Positions 1-7,380 of a stretch of DNA of 16,090 bases are shown here, piece after piece. A program made the position numbers and the translations under genes. A model generated the notes under the pieces. The model was given only the letters and a program-made list of their open reading frames with translations. It did not search any database and had not been told where the DNA came from. The stretch's first letter is position 1. Each line of letters starts with the position of its first letter. Source of the stretch: JAJYBV01 sp021812265 (lineage in GTDB: Bacteria; Chloroflexota; Ktedonobacteria; Ktedonobacterales; JACDGC01); contig DAIDIC010000076.1 of NCBI GenBank assembly GCA_027459525.1, positions 1-16,090 of the forward strand. Reading direction: 5' to 3'.

Positions 1-1164
1 ATTATTCTTATCTAAAATAATTGCCTTTTCAAACGCGGCAATTGCTTCATCATTTTTATTTAATTCTGCGTAAGTAAGGCCGAGGTTACTCCATGCGCTG
101 GAGTATTGCGAATTATATTCAATCGCTTTTTGATATGCGGCAATTGCTTCATCATAGCGTTTTAAAGAAGCAAGGATGTTGCCTTTATTATTCCAAGCTT
201 TATCGTATGTTGGGTTTCGGGAAATAGCTTCATCACAAAGCGCCAGCGCCTCGTCATAATTTTTTAATAGATTGAGGGTCCAAGCTTTCAAAATGATTGC
301 TTCAATATTTTGCGGATCCAGCTCAATTGCTTTAGAAATCGTTTTTAAAGCGTCTTCATGTTTCCCCATATCAACGAATGTTGTGCCTTTGCCTGTCCAC
401 GCTTCGGAATTTTCCGGTTCTATAACAATTGCGGTATTATGGGCTGTCAGCGCTTCGTTAAATTTCCCCATGTCACTGAGTGTGCGGCCTTTTATGATCC
501 ACGCTTTTGTTTCAGCAGGATGTAGTTCCAACACTTTATCGCAGGCAGCCAATGCTTCATCATAGTGTTTCAGCGTATATAAAACGCGCGATTTGCCTAC
601 CAAAGCGTGGATATCAGATTTTTTGAAGGTTAAAGCAAGATCGTAGGCGGCCAACGCTTCATCATATTTTCCTGTTTGGAATAACACATCGCCTTTGATG
701 CTCCATTCAGAATAAGCGTCTGGTGTGTTTGTGGTATTTTGGTCAGTTTCGGCGGGCAAATTTTCAACTTCCAAGGCGCGTAACACTTTAGCAATTATTT
801 GCTCTGGAGTTGCGCCTATGCCGTCAATCCATTTAAAGGCGTTCATAAATGGCGGCACATCACAAGGTAAAATACGAATTGGGATGAGCGCTCGGTTTCG
901 ATGAATAGCCATCAACCCTAAGAATGCGTCTCGTTCTAGTCCCACCCAAAAAGATTCTAATGAATCGGGGGTCATCATTAAAATAAAAGCAGACCGTTTT
1001 TGCAATTCAGTTTGAATTTGCTGTGTTAAAAAATGGCCGTCTTGCATGTTTTGCAAATCGATCCATGCGTCTATCCCTTTTTCTTGCAGCGCTTTATAAT
1101 ATTCCATGCAAATGCTGTTATTTTTATGGGCGTGGCTAATGAAAACACTATGATATCCGGTCAT
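1..1164 (-). CDS. TIR-domain protein with C-terminal TPR repeats (partial, C-terminus beyond window)
   Basis: The frame is open from ATG at 1164 to the left edge (388 codons, no stop), so the C-terminus is missing. Residues 1 to about 130 form a bacterial TIR domain. It begins with the beta-A motif VFISHAHKN and has WVGLE at 73-77, a WxxxE motif whose E77 matches the catalytic glutamate of NAD-cleaving TIR domains. From about residue 150 to the edge there are about seven 34-residue TPR units, most with the core YDEAL/YDEAI AAY..A. GAGG lies 9-10 nt before the ATG. No signal peptide or membrane segment is seen, so it is probably cytoplasmic. Known: TIR domains hydrolyse NAD+ or make cyclic-ADP-ribose signals, and TPRs bind partners. 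Inferred: a signalling or antiviral effector whose TPR array senses or scaffolds. The partner genes, if any, lie outside the window. Confidence 0.9.
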   Translation of the reverse strand, partial: MTGYHSVFISHAHKNNSICMEYYKALQEKGIDAWIDLQNMQDGHFLTQQIQTELQKRSAFILMMTPDSLESFWVGLERDAFLGLMAIHRNRALIPIRILPCDVPPFMNAFKWIDGIGATPEQIIAKVLRALEVENLPAETDQNTTNTPDAYSEWSIKGDVLFQTGKYDEALAAYDLALTFKKSDIHALVGKSRVLYTLKHYDEALAACDKVLELHPAETKAWIIKGRTLSDMGKFNEALTAHNTAIVIEPENSEAWTGKGTTFVDMGKHEDALKTISKAIELDPQNIEAIILKAWTLNLLKNYDEALALCDEAISRNPTYDKAWNNKGNILASLKRYDEAIAAYQKAIEYNSQYSSAWSNLGLTYAELNKNDEAIAAFEKAIILDKNN

Positions 1165-1206
1165 TTTATTTTACCTCATCTTAATAATACGCCAGAAAAA
1201 TAATCG

Positions 1207-1242
1207 TTTATCTGCCATAGTATTTAAAACACTACAGATAAA
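1207..1242. repeat. Hairpin/inverted repeat upstream of the TIR gene
   Basis: TTTATCTG (1207-1214) and CAGATAAA (1235-1242) are a perfect 8-bp inverted repeat. A second pair, TAGT (1218-1221) and ACTA (1231-1234), sits inside, so the whole folds as a 12-bp stem with a 3-nt bulge. It lies about 43-78 nt upstream of the TIR start. It could be an operator or a leader hairpin. No T-run follows on the plus strand, so a terminator is less likely. The rest of 1165-1412 is AT-rich, with no gene seen. Confidence 0.45.
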
Positions 1243-1412
1243 TATTTCATGTTTAAAATTATAAATCAAATTAACAATATAAACAAGCCCAATATTAAAA
1301 CTTGCTCAGATACAAGCCGGGTACTATCTCGCGGAAAGCCGATGATAATTTTGCTAAAACGTGCTACTATGGAATTGTTTTCAAATAAAATTTTAATCAG
1401 GAAAAAAAGTAT

Positions 1413-2732
1413 ATGGCAGATCAACACCAACGTTCCGCTCCCGGCAAAAAGCCTGCGCAGCGTTCCCTGTTTTCGCGGCGTAACCTTATTATCATTATTG
1501 TTGCCGGGTTTATTGCAATGGCCGCCCTGCTGTTTGGCGGCTCTTCCGGAAGCCAAAACTGGCAGCCCGTGCAGCAATCTATCGGGCATCCATTAGTTTT
1601 ATTGCAAGATTCGATGGATCAGGGAAAAATATTTGCCGGTGTCGAGGCCGGTAAGATATATACTACTACAGATGGCGGCCAAAATTGGCAAAACCTTAGC
1701 AATGGTCTATCTGCAAATACTCCGATTGTTGCCTTGGCCGAAACTCCGAATGACGCTTATTTATACGCCAGCGGCGCCGGCGGGGTATTTATGTCATCTG
1801 ATAACGGGTTATCTTGGAAAGCCATTTCAACGGGTTTGCCGAAATATGATGTGGTTGATACGTTGGCGCTGGGAGACGCTTCGGGCAGTGTTATCTATGC
1901 CGGAACCACAAATTCCGGTGTGTATGTAACGCAAGATGGGGGAAAGCAGTGGAGCGCGCTGAGTAGTGGACTGCCCGTTCGGGCAGATGTATACCATATT
2001 TTAGTGTCACAAAAATACACCGAAGTATATGCCGCGCTGACTCCCGGCGGTATATATATGCTGCAAAACGGCGCGTCGTGGCGCACAGCCGGAACCGGCA
2101 TTCCTGCATCGACGGATGTTTTTGCGCTCTTATCTATTGCGCAATCTTCAGGAAAAGCGCCTATTTTGCTGGCGGGAACCGATAATGGGTTATATACCAG
2201 CGCAGACTCCGGGCTTACCTGGAAAGCGCAAAGCAACGGCTTATCTTCAATGCGTGTGTTATCGCTCTATTCACCGACCCAGCTGTCAGCTTTAGTGTTG
2301 GCGGGAACCGATACAGGGGTGTTTTCCTCTGTGAATTCGGGAACATCTTGGGCTAGGGTGCAAAATAAATTTATATCGACAGATCCTGTTGCTTCGGTTT
2401 CTGCGATAAATCCAACCACGAACGGAGCTATTTTATTTGCCGCATCCAATACAGTGTATCGCTATCCCGGAACCGGCAATGGATTTGTGTTAGGCGCAGT
2501 GCGCATTATTGGTCTGCTTATTTTACTTGCGCTGCTGTTGATTATTGTGTCGCAGATGAATCAGTTTTCCCGCCAATATACCGCGCCGCCGCTAATACTT
2601 ACCCCAGAAAAAGCGGCTCTGCGCAAGCAGATGGCGCGGCAAGAAAAATTCAATGCCCGCGAAAACAGCACCATACGCCGAGGTGGCGCTGACGCTTCCG
2701 CGGAAAAAAAAGATAAGACTGATGAAGTTTAG
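1413..2732 (+). CDS. Membrane-tethered Asp-box (BNR/YCF48-like) beta-propeller protein
   Basis: The protein has 439 aa. A short basic N-tail leads into a membrane segment at about 24-43. An exported domain of about 315 residues follows, then a second membrane segment at about 361-382 and a charged 58-residue C-tail. The exported domain has seven similar units, each with an (I/V)(Y/L)AG core. Asp-box motifs include TTDGGQNW, SSDNGLSW, TQDGGKQW and SADSGLTW; the fourth and last are degenerate. This fits a seven-bladed propeller of the YCF48/sortilin-like superfamily. Such propellers bind proteins or glycans, or help membrane-complex assembly; the specific role is unknown. The start is supported by AGGA about 10 nt upstream. 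The stop overlaps that of the convergent M20 peptidase (TTAG). A glycosidase is unlikely, because no sialidase catalytic residues are evident. Confidence 0.82.
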   Translation: MADQHQRSAPGKKPAQRSLFSRRNLIIIIVAGFIAMAALLFGGSSGSQNWQPVQQSIGHPLVLLQDSMDQGKIFAGVEAGKIYTTTDGGQNWQNLSNGLSANTPIVALAETPNDAYLYASGAGGVFMSSDNGLSWKAISTGLPKYDVVDTLALGDASGSVIYAGTTNSGVYVTQDGGKQWSALSSGLPVRADVYHILVSQKYTEVYAALTPGGIYMLQNGASWRTAGTGIPASTDVFALLSIAQSSGKAPILLAGTDNGLYTSADSGLTWKAQSNGLSSMRVLSLYSPTQLSALVLAGTDTGVFSSVNSGTSWARVQNKFISTDPVASVSAINPTTNGAILFAASNTVYRYPGTGNGFVLGAVRIIGLLILLALLLIIVSQMNQFSRQYTAPPLILTPEKAALRKQMARQEKFNARENSTIRRGGADASAEKKDKTDEV

Positions 2733-4084
2733 CTGTCGGCCTGCATTTCAAGCAATGTGCGAAATAAAACTCGCAAGCCAAATTCAACATTGGCAATTGA
2801 AATGCGTTCATCGTGGCCGTGCGCCAGCAATTGAATCGGTGGAACACCTGCTTCGGGTTTATGTGGAATAAATCCATAGCAGGTAACACCGGCGCGCGCT
2901 AAAAAGCGAGAATCGCTGACTGCCGGAAATAAATATGGCGCTACTGCCCCTTCAGAGTCTTCTTGCGCTATTGCGCGCTCGATGGCGGCAAAAACCGGTG
3001 TTTTTGAAGAAAATTCATATCCCGGCAACCCATCACCGACCTCAATATGCACCCGTGGATCTCGAATGCGTTCACGCAATTCCCGTTTAATATCATTTTG
3101 ATTTTGTCCGGGAATAAGCCGGCAATCAAGCAGAACTGAGGCTTCACTGGGAATAACATTATGCGCCTGACCGGCGCGCATAACTGTTGGCGACGCCGTG
3201 TTATGCGTCATGGCGCGAAACACATTTGCCAGATTTTGATCCGGTAAAACAGCATGAACAGAATTTGCCAAAACCGGGTTTGTAGCTAACCGTAGCAGCT
3301 GTTGTTGCGGCTGACGCTGTGTTTGCGCAATCCGCGCAAAAAATTGCCGAGATGTATTGGTAATATGCAAAGGCAGCGGTTTCGCTGCGACCCGATGCAC
3401 CGCGCGAGATAAAATTGCCAGCGCATTATTTTGATGCGGAATAGATCCATGCCCGGGTTCACCTGTTACCCGCAATGTAACAGGAAAAGGACCTTTTTGT
3501 GCGGCTTCGCAAGGATATATGCGTTTTGCGCCAAGTTGCACACCCGAGCCGCCTCCCTCGTTCAGAGCAAATTCTGCGGCTATCCACTCCGGTTTATTTT
3601 GAATAATCCATTGCATTCCGGCGTCGCCACCGCATTCCTCATCTGCAACGGCCAAAAAAATTAAGTCGCGATCCAGTATATACTGGTGTTCTTTTTGTAA
3701 TTGCGCAAAATATAGCAGTAATGTTACTTGCATAGCGGTCATTTGCTTCATATCAATTGCGCCGCGGCCGTAGATCATCGAATCGATAATTTCGCCGCCA
3801 AAAGGGTCTACCTTCCATTTTTCCTGTTCAACAGGAACAACATCAAGGTGAGAAACCAACAGCAGCGGCTTTTTTTTGCCATTACCTTTTAATCTGGCCC
3901 AAATGCTTGCGCGCCGTGGAAATGGTTCAACGATTGCGTTTTCAATACCGGCTTCTGAGAATTGCTGCTTTAGATACGCTGCCGCAACATCTTCATTGCC
4001 TGGAGGGTTGATGGTGTTTATGCGCAGCAAATTTTGCAAACGCAAAACAGTTTCTTGTGTAGAAGGATAGGGAAATTCTGACAT
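2729..4084 (-). CDS. M20-family metallopeptidase/aminoacylase
   Basis: The protein has 451 aa and hydrolyses peptide or N-acyl bonds with a two-metal centre. Visible motifs: SHLDVVP with H79 and D81; the bridging D111 in GRGAIDMK; DEE at 148-150 supplying the catalytic and metal glutamates; and the C-terminal AHGHDER with H422. GHGSIPH marks the lid/dimerisation domain inserted between the catalytic halves. It is closest in style to the ACY1/CPS1-like M20 group that cleaves dipeptides or N-acyl amino acids; substrate cannot be read. There is no signal peptide, so it is cytoplasmic. The frame is open further upstream to 4225, but a near-consensus promoter at 4170-4197 places the transcript start near 4163. 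ATG 4084 is therefore the start, with AAAGG in front. Confidence 0.9.
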   Translation of the reverse strand: MSEFPYPSTQETVLRLQNLLRINTINPPGNEDVAAAYLKQQFSEAGIENAIVEPFPRRASIWARLKGNGKKKPLLLVSHLDVVPVEQEKWKVDPFGGEIIDSMIYGRGAIDMKQMTAMQVTLLLYFAQLQKEHQYILDRDLIFLAVADEECGGDAGMQWIIQNKPEWIAAEFALNEGGGSGVQLGAKRIYPCEAAQKGPFPVTLRVTGEPGHGSIPHQNNALAILSRAVHRVAAKPLPLHITNTSRQFFARIAQTQRQPQQQLLRLATNPVLANSVHAVLPDQNLANVFRAMTHNTASPTVMRAGQAHNVIPSEASVLLDCRLIPGQNQNDIKRELRERIRDPRVHIEVGDGLPGYEFSSKTPVFAAIERAIAQEDSEGAVAPYLFPAVSDSRFLARAGVTCYGFIPHKPEAGVPPIQLLAHGHDERISIANVEFGLRVLFRTLLEMQADS

Positions 4085-4169
4085 ATTCGGCTGCCTTTTG
4101 CACGAAGCAATTATTTTGATGGGGTAAGGAGAAAGTTGGCTGTAAAACAGCGCACTCTTGTTGTGGATT

Positions 4170-4197
4170 ATTATAACATAGAGGAAAATTGTGTCAA
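4170..4197 (-). promoter_or_regulatory. Sigma70-type promoter of the M20 peptidase gene
   Basis: On the minus strand, TTGACA (4192-4197) and TATAAT (4170-4175) are both perfect consensus hexamers, separated by 16 bp. The predicted start near 4163 leaves a leader of about 80 nt before ATG 4084. Confidence 0.8.
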
Positions 4198-4202
4198 ACC
4201 AA

Positions 4203-4236
4203 ACAGGCGCGCCTAAGAGGGACATGGCGCGCCTGT
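4203..4236 (-). terminator. Rho-independent terminator of the secreted-protein gene
   Basis: ACAGGCGCGCC (4203-4213) and GGCGCGCCTGT (4226-4236) are a perfect 11-bp inverted repeat around a 12-nt loop. On the minus strand it comes 42 nt after the stop of the 4279-5994 gene. The T-rich stretch TTTGGTTTG follows, and part of it is the -35 region of the next promoter. Confidence 0.7.
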
Positions 4237-4278
4237 GCAGTGGCTATCTATCAATGTTCATAAAAAACGGCAGACTTG

Positions 4279-5994
4279 TTATTGCTGCGGAAGGTTAAAA
4301 ATATAGTTACCCCAGTTTGCCCATATATCGCCATTTCCGGAATTGGGAATATACTGTGCGGCTAACCATATGCTTCCTGTTGTTGGATCATACGATCCTG
4401 CGGAGTAATCTCCCCATCTGCCGACACCGAAAACATCGGTAAATCCATTATCAGGGGCTTGGCCGTTAACAATAGTATTTAGATCGGGGCCAAACGTTTG
4501 ATTTGGTTCGCGCAACGCTACACCTACACTTGGCGGCGTATTTGGTCCACCGTAAGAAAATACGATAGCGCCGAACCCCGATTTAGTGACTTCAATATGG
4601 GGGTAAAGCAATCCTACTGATGTAGGGGTTGCCAGATATCCTTGGTCGGTTATGTGTGTCGCCGATGAAATGGTGTTATCCGCGTTTAAGATTGGTTTAA
4701 TTTCAAACCAAGCTATGGAGTCGGATGTTGTTCCCAGAACATTGGCGGCAGTATCCAACGCGCCAAATAGCTGGCCGTTGATATATTCAACTTCTTGCAT
4801 TGCGTCGAAATCGGGGCTAAGCAAACCAGTAGTTGGGTAACCATAGGCAGTATTATATCCCACTGGCGTTTGTAGTGGCACAGGGAACGCATAATATTCA
4901 GACGCAATGATGGTTGAGGTGAGTGAAGGCATTCCACCGGTTGCCACAACCCAAGGATCTGCCATAGACCAAACCGCGAGTTGGTTATTTGAAGTTCCTG
5001 TGGGATCGATAGAGGCAACAAACAGCTCTGCCGGCAAAGCGTCTCGTTTGATAGCCGGCTGAATATGATACGCAGGGTTTCCGGCGATCATAATTTGTCC
5101 AAAGCGCACGAACGGCGAGCTTAAGCCGGAAAGCAGCGGTGTTTTGGCGATTGCCCAAATTTCCGCGCCGTTAAATACACCGGTTGTGGTAGAAAATTCA
5201 TTGGCAGTAATGTATAGGTTATAGCCATCCATACCAATTACCGGATAGTCTGGAAGGCAGGGGCACCACGGGTCATTCAATTCAGTTGCGTTCAGCGCAT
5301 ATACGCTCCATGATCCCAGCGGATTATTTGTTTGGCTTACAGCAAAATTTATTTCTGTATAGAAAGTAGAGTAAGCCAGCGCAACGGCAAACCACCGTTG
5401 AGAAGCGTTATCATAATACACACGCGGATCGCTCATGGAGATGGCAAAAGGAACGTTGAAGAAATTGTTCATGGAAAAAGCGGGGACCAGCGCGGTTCCG
5501 CTGGTGTTATAAATTTCTCCGCTTAAGTTCACGAAGTTGAACACATAGTTATTGCCATACGCCATGCCTTCGTCGGGTGGTTCAACATCAAAACCATTGG
5601 TGGTTTCGTTGGTAACAGCTTGCAGTCCGTTGAACTGTGAGCTTATCGATACCTGTTTGGGGCCAATAATTGCCGGTTCGGGTTTAACCACAGGCAGTGT
5701 TTTGGAAGTTGTGCTTTTAGTATATTTAGGCGCCAAGTTGGCAATATATTTTAAGTTATCCTGATATTGCTGAATTTGCGCCTTTGTTAGTTTTGGCGGC
5801 TTGGCAGAATTTGCCATTGCCGCGAGATTGAATGTATGTTTGAGTGTAACGGTTCCATTCGATGTGGTAAACCCAGATGTGTTTTTAGTGGCGGCAGTTG
5901 GCGCTGTTTTAAATCCTGCAACGCCAATGGTCAGTATTGAAGCAATTGCTATTACTGAAAGCGCAATCTGGCTTTTTGCAAAAATAGGGCGCAT
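4279..5994 (-). CDS. Secreted protein of unknown function, possibly propeller-like
   Basis: The protein has 571 aa from ATG 5994, with AGGGAA about 7 nt upstream; in-frame codons further upstream (to 6102) lie in palindrome-rich non-coding DNA. The N-terminus is basic, then hydrophobic at about 8-28 (IALSVIAIASIL), then Ala/Thr-rich, which fits a Sec signal peptide or an N-terminal anchor. A low-complexity linker leads to a beta-rich domain from about residue 110. Repeating phrases such as SDPRVYYDNASQRW and DYPVIGMDGYNLYIT resemble strands of secreted propeller or sialidase-fold proteins. There are few cysteines (WCPC, C244/C246). No catalytic residues, LPXTG motif or C-terminal anchor are visible. 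It is followed by a strong hairpin terminator and appears monocistronic. I do not recognise a named family. Confidence 0.8.
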   Translation of the reverse strand: MRPIFAKSQIALSVIAIASILTIGVAGFKTAPTAATKNTSGFTTSNGTVTLKHTFNLAAMANSAKPPKLTKAQIQQYQDNLKYIANLAPKYTKSTTSKTLPVVKPEPAIIGPKQVSISSQFNGLQAVTNETTNGFDVEPPDEGMAYGNNYVFNFVNLSGEIYNTSGTALVPAFSMNNFFNVPFAISMSDPRVYYDNASQRWFAVALAYSTFYTEINFAVSQTNNPLGSWSVYALNATELNDPWCPCLPDYPVIGMDGYNLYITANEFSTTTGVFNGAEIWAIAKTPLLSGLSSPFVRFGQIMIAGNPAYHIQPAIKRDALPAELFVASIDPTGTSNNQLAVWSMADPWVVATGGMPSLTSTIIASEYYAFPVPLQTPVGYNTAYGYPTTGLLSPDFDAMQEVEYINGQLFGALDTAANVLGTTSDSIAWFEIKPILNADNTISSATHITDQGYLATPTSVGLLYPHIEVTKSGFGAIVFSYGGPNTPPSVGVALREPNQTFGPDLNTIVNGQAPDNGFTDVFGVGRWGDYSAGSYDPTTGSIWLAAQYIPNSGNGDIWANWGNYIFNLPQQ

Positions 5995-6030
5995 TGAGAT
6001 TCCCTTTCTTCGATCAACAAAATCGTTTGT

Positions 6031-6090
6031 AATACTCAAGCATCCAATATAGAGTTTTATAAAACAACCTATCTTAGTTATTTGAGTATT
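6031..6090. promoter_or_regulatory. Symmetric 60-bp palindromic region upstream of the secreted-protein gene
   Basis: AATACTCAA (6031-6039) is perfectly inverted as TTGAGTATT (6082-6090). Almost exactly between them is the 12-bp palindrome GTTTTATAAAAC (6054-6065). The intervening flanks also pair partly (ATATAG with CTATCT). The region lies 37-96 nt upstream of ATG 5994, where a promoter or operator is expected. No confident -35/-10 pair was found. Confidence 0.5.
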
Positions 6091-6104
6091 TGTACGATAC
6101 ATAA

Positions 6105-6149
6105 ACCACTGTGGTAATGATTTTTTTGTGTTTCCCTCTCAATCATTAC
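6105..6149. repeat. Two further palindromes in the 5995-6421 intergenic region
   Basis: ACCACTGTGGT (6105-6115) is a palindrome with a single central base. It overlaps GTAATGAT (6114-6121), which is perfectly inverted as ATCATTAC (6142-6149) across 20 nt. Further on, ACGCCGC (6227-6233) and GCGGCGT (6286-6292) form another pair 52 nt apart. The rest of this 427-bp gap is AT-rich, with no gene seen. Confidence 0.45.
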
Positions 6150-6372
6150 TTAAAAGAAGTATAAAATATTAACAATATTTTACGTAACAAAGGTACATAA
6201 GTACTATCCACATAATAAATTATGCAACGCCGCCATGGTTTGCCGGGCTAGTCAGTGAACAATAGATATACGCAGCGATTCTGGAGCGGCGTGAAGATTT
6301 TTGAATATCTGCTTTTTTACAAGATATTTCGGCGCTTTAGCGATAATTTATAGCAAAATAATGCCGATATGC

Positions 6373-6378
6373 TACAAT
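6373..6378 (+). promoter_or_regulatory. Candidate -10 box of the glycosyltransferase gene
   Basis: TACAAT lies 43 nt before ATG 6422 (5 of 6 consensus bases). No good -35 is seen. A transcript starting about 7 nt downstream would exclude the upstream in-frame ATG at 6377. Confidence 0.35.
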
Positions 6379-6421
6379 GAAAATCATACAGTCGTTCAAA
6401 AAACTTTTAAAGGTTTTTATC

Positions 6422-7192
6422 ATGAATATTTTACTTATCATCCCCGTTTATAATGAACGCGACAATATACCGCAGCTTATTCCCGCTATTTTTCAGGCGG
6501 CTCCGCAGGCGCATCTGCTTTTTATAGACGATAACTCACCGGATGGCACCGGCGCGTTGATACAAACATATGCTGCTGCAGATGCTCGTGTGCATTTGCT
6601 CAGTCGTCCCGGAAAAATGGGGCTTGGTTCTGCTTATAAAACGGGATTTCAAATGGCGTTGCAGCAAAATTACGAATATATTTTTGAGATGGACGCAGAT
6701 TTTTCGCATGATCCCAAATATTTACCGGATTTTTTAAACGCTATTGAACACGCCGATCTTGTTATTGGATCGCGATATATCCCCGGCGGTTCAACTCCAA
6801 ATTGGACAGCGCTGCGCCGGTTTATCAGTGGCGGCGGCAATATATTTGCCCGTTTTATGTTGGGGCTGCCATCACACGACTGCACATCAGGGTATCGATG
6901 CTACCGGCGTCAAACATTGGAAGCCGTAGATTTTGCAAACATACAGTCTCAGGGATATTCATTTCAGGTAGAGCTGGTGTTTCAAACATTTCGTAAACAT
7001 TTGCGGGTTGCCGAAATTCCTATCGTATTTATGGACCGACGGATTGGTCAATCCAAAATGTCGCGAGGTATTTTTATCGAGGCGTTTAAGTTTGTGACCG
7101 GCGCATTTTTTAAATATGGCCGCGCGCCCAAGCCGCGCAAATATCTGCGATTTTCTTCGCAAGGGAAATTGGTATCTAAACCACTTATCTAA
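6422..7192 (+). CDS. Polyprenyl-phosphate mannosyltransferase-like GT2 glycosyltransferase
   Basis: The protein has 256 aa with a GT-A fold, and by family it transfers a sugar (usually mannose) from a nucleotide donor to polyprenyl phosphate. Motifs: IIPVYNERDNI near the N-terminus; FIDDNSPDGTG with D36/D37; the DAD metal motif at D91-D93 followed by FSHDP; and IGSRYIPGGST at 115-125. HDCTSGYRCYRR and the distal MDRRIGQSKMS complete the DPM1/Ppm1-type core. There is no C-terminal membrane domain, so it is of the soluble DPM1 class, probably acting at the cytoplasmic face of the membrane. ATG 6422 is preferred: AAAGG lies about 9 nt upstream, and conserved sequence begins immediately. The 6377 ATG overlaps a probable -10 box. 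It appears monocistronic. Substrate could instead be glucose or another sugar. Confidence 0.88.
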   Translation: MNILLIIPVYNERDNIPQLIPAIFQAAPQAHLLFIDDNSPDGTGALIQTYAAADARVHLLSRPGKMGLGSAYKTGFQMALQQNYEYIFEMDADFSHDPKYLPDFLNAIEHADLVIGSRYIPGGSTPNWTALRRFISGGGNIFARFMLGLPSHDCTSGYRCYRRQTLEAVDFANIQSQGYSFQVELVFQTFRKHLRVAEIPIVFMDRRIGQSKMSRGIFIEAFKFVTGAFFKYGRAPKPRKYLRFSSQGKLVSKPLI

Positions 7193-7215
7193 CCACCCGA
7201 AATTGTCTTTAAAAA

Positions 7216-7250
7216 GTTAACCGGTTAGTTATAAGATGATAACTGGTAAC
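7216..7250. promoter_or_regulatory. Inverted repeat next to the etfB promoter (possible operator)
   Basis: AGTTAT (7227-7232) is inverted as ATAACT (7239-7244) across 6 nt. The outer arms GTTAACC (7216-7222) and GGTAAC (7245-7250) pair with one bulge. The repeat ends 1 bp before the -35 box. No T-run follows, so regulator binding seems likelier than termination of the gene before it. Confidence 0.4.
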
Positions 7251-7251
7251 A

Positions 7252-7281
7252 TTGACAAGCGGATATTGTAGCTATTACAAT
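7252..7281 (+). promoter_or_regulatory. Sigma70-type promoter of etfBA
   Basis: TTGACA (7252-7257) and TACAAT (7276-7281) are spaced 18 bp apart. A start near 7288 leaves about 93 nt of leader before the etfB GTG. Confidence 0.75.
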
Positions 7282-7380
7282 TGACGTGAGCATGTTGCGG
7301 GAACAGGGGCGTTCCATTTTTTTTCGCGTTTGGTTCTCGCTGCGCATTTCAAAAAAAAACTTTTATTGGAGGCGAGTAGC

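Noticed and set aside
151..713. Regular DNA periodicity (about 102 bp) resembling a tandem or CRISPR-like repeat
   Set aside because: It is the codon-level trace of 34-residue TPR units; repeats are divergent and contiguous without spacers.
1413..2732. Sialidase/neuraminidase for the Asp-box protein
   Set aside because: Asp-boxes are structural; the arginine triad and catalytic tyrosine context of sialidases are not visible.
4085..4225. Upstream extension of the M20 peptidase to ATG 4225
   Set aside because: It would cross the 4170-4197 promoter and the terminator stem; conserved sequence starts near ATG 4084.
5995..6102. Upstream extension of the secreted protein to 6102
   Set aside because: It would bury the signal peptide behind 36 residues and read through the palindromes; ATG 5994 has a good ribosome site.
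7330..7380. ATG 7330 as etfB start
   Set aside because: It adds 17 residues before the family N-terminus, and GGAGG clearly serves GTG 7381.
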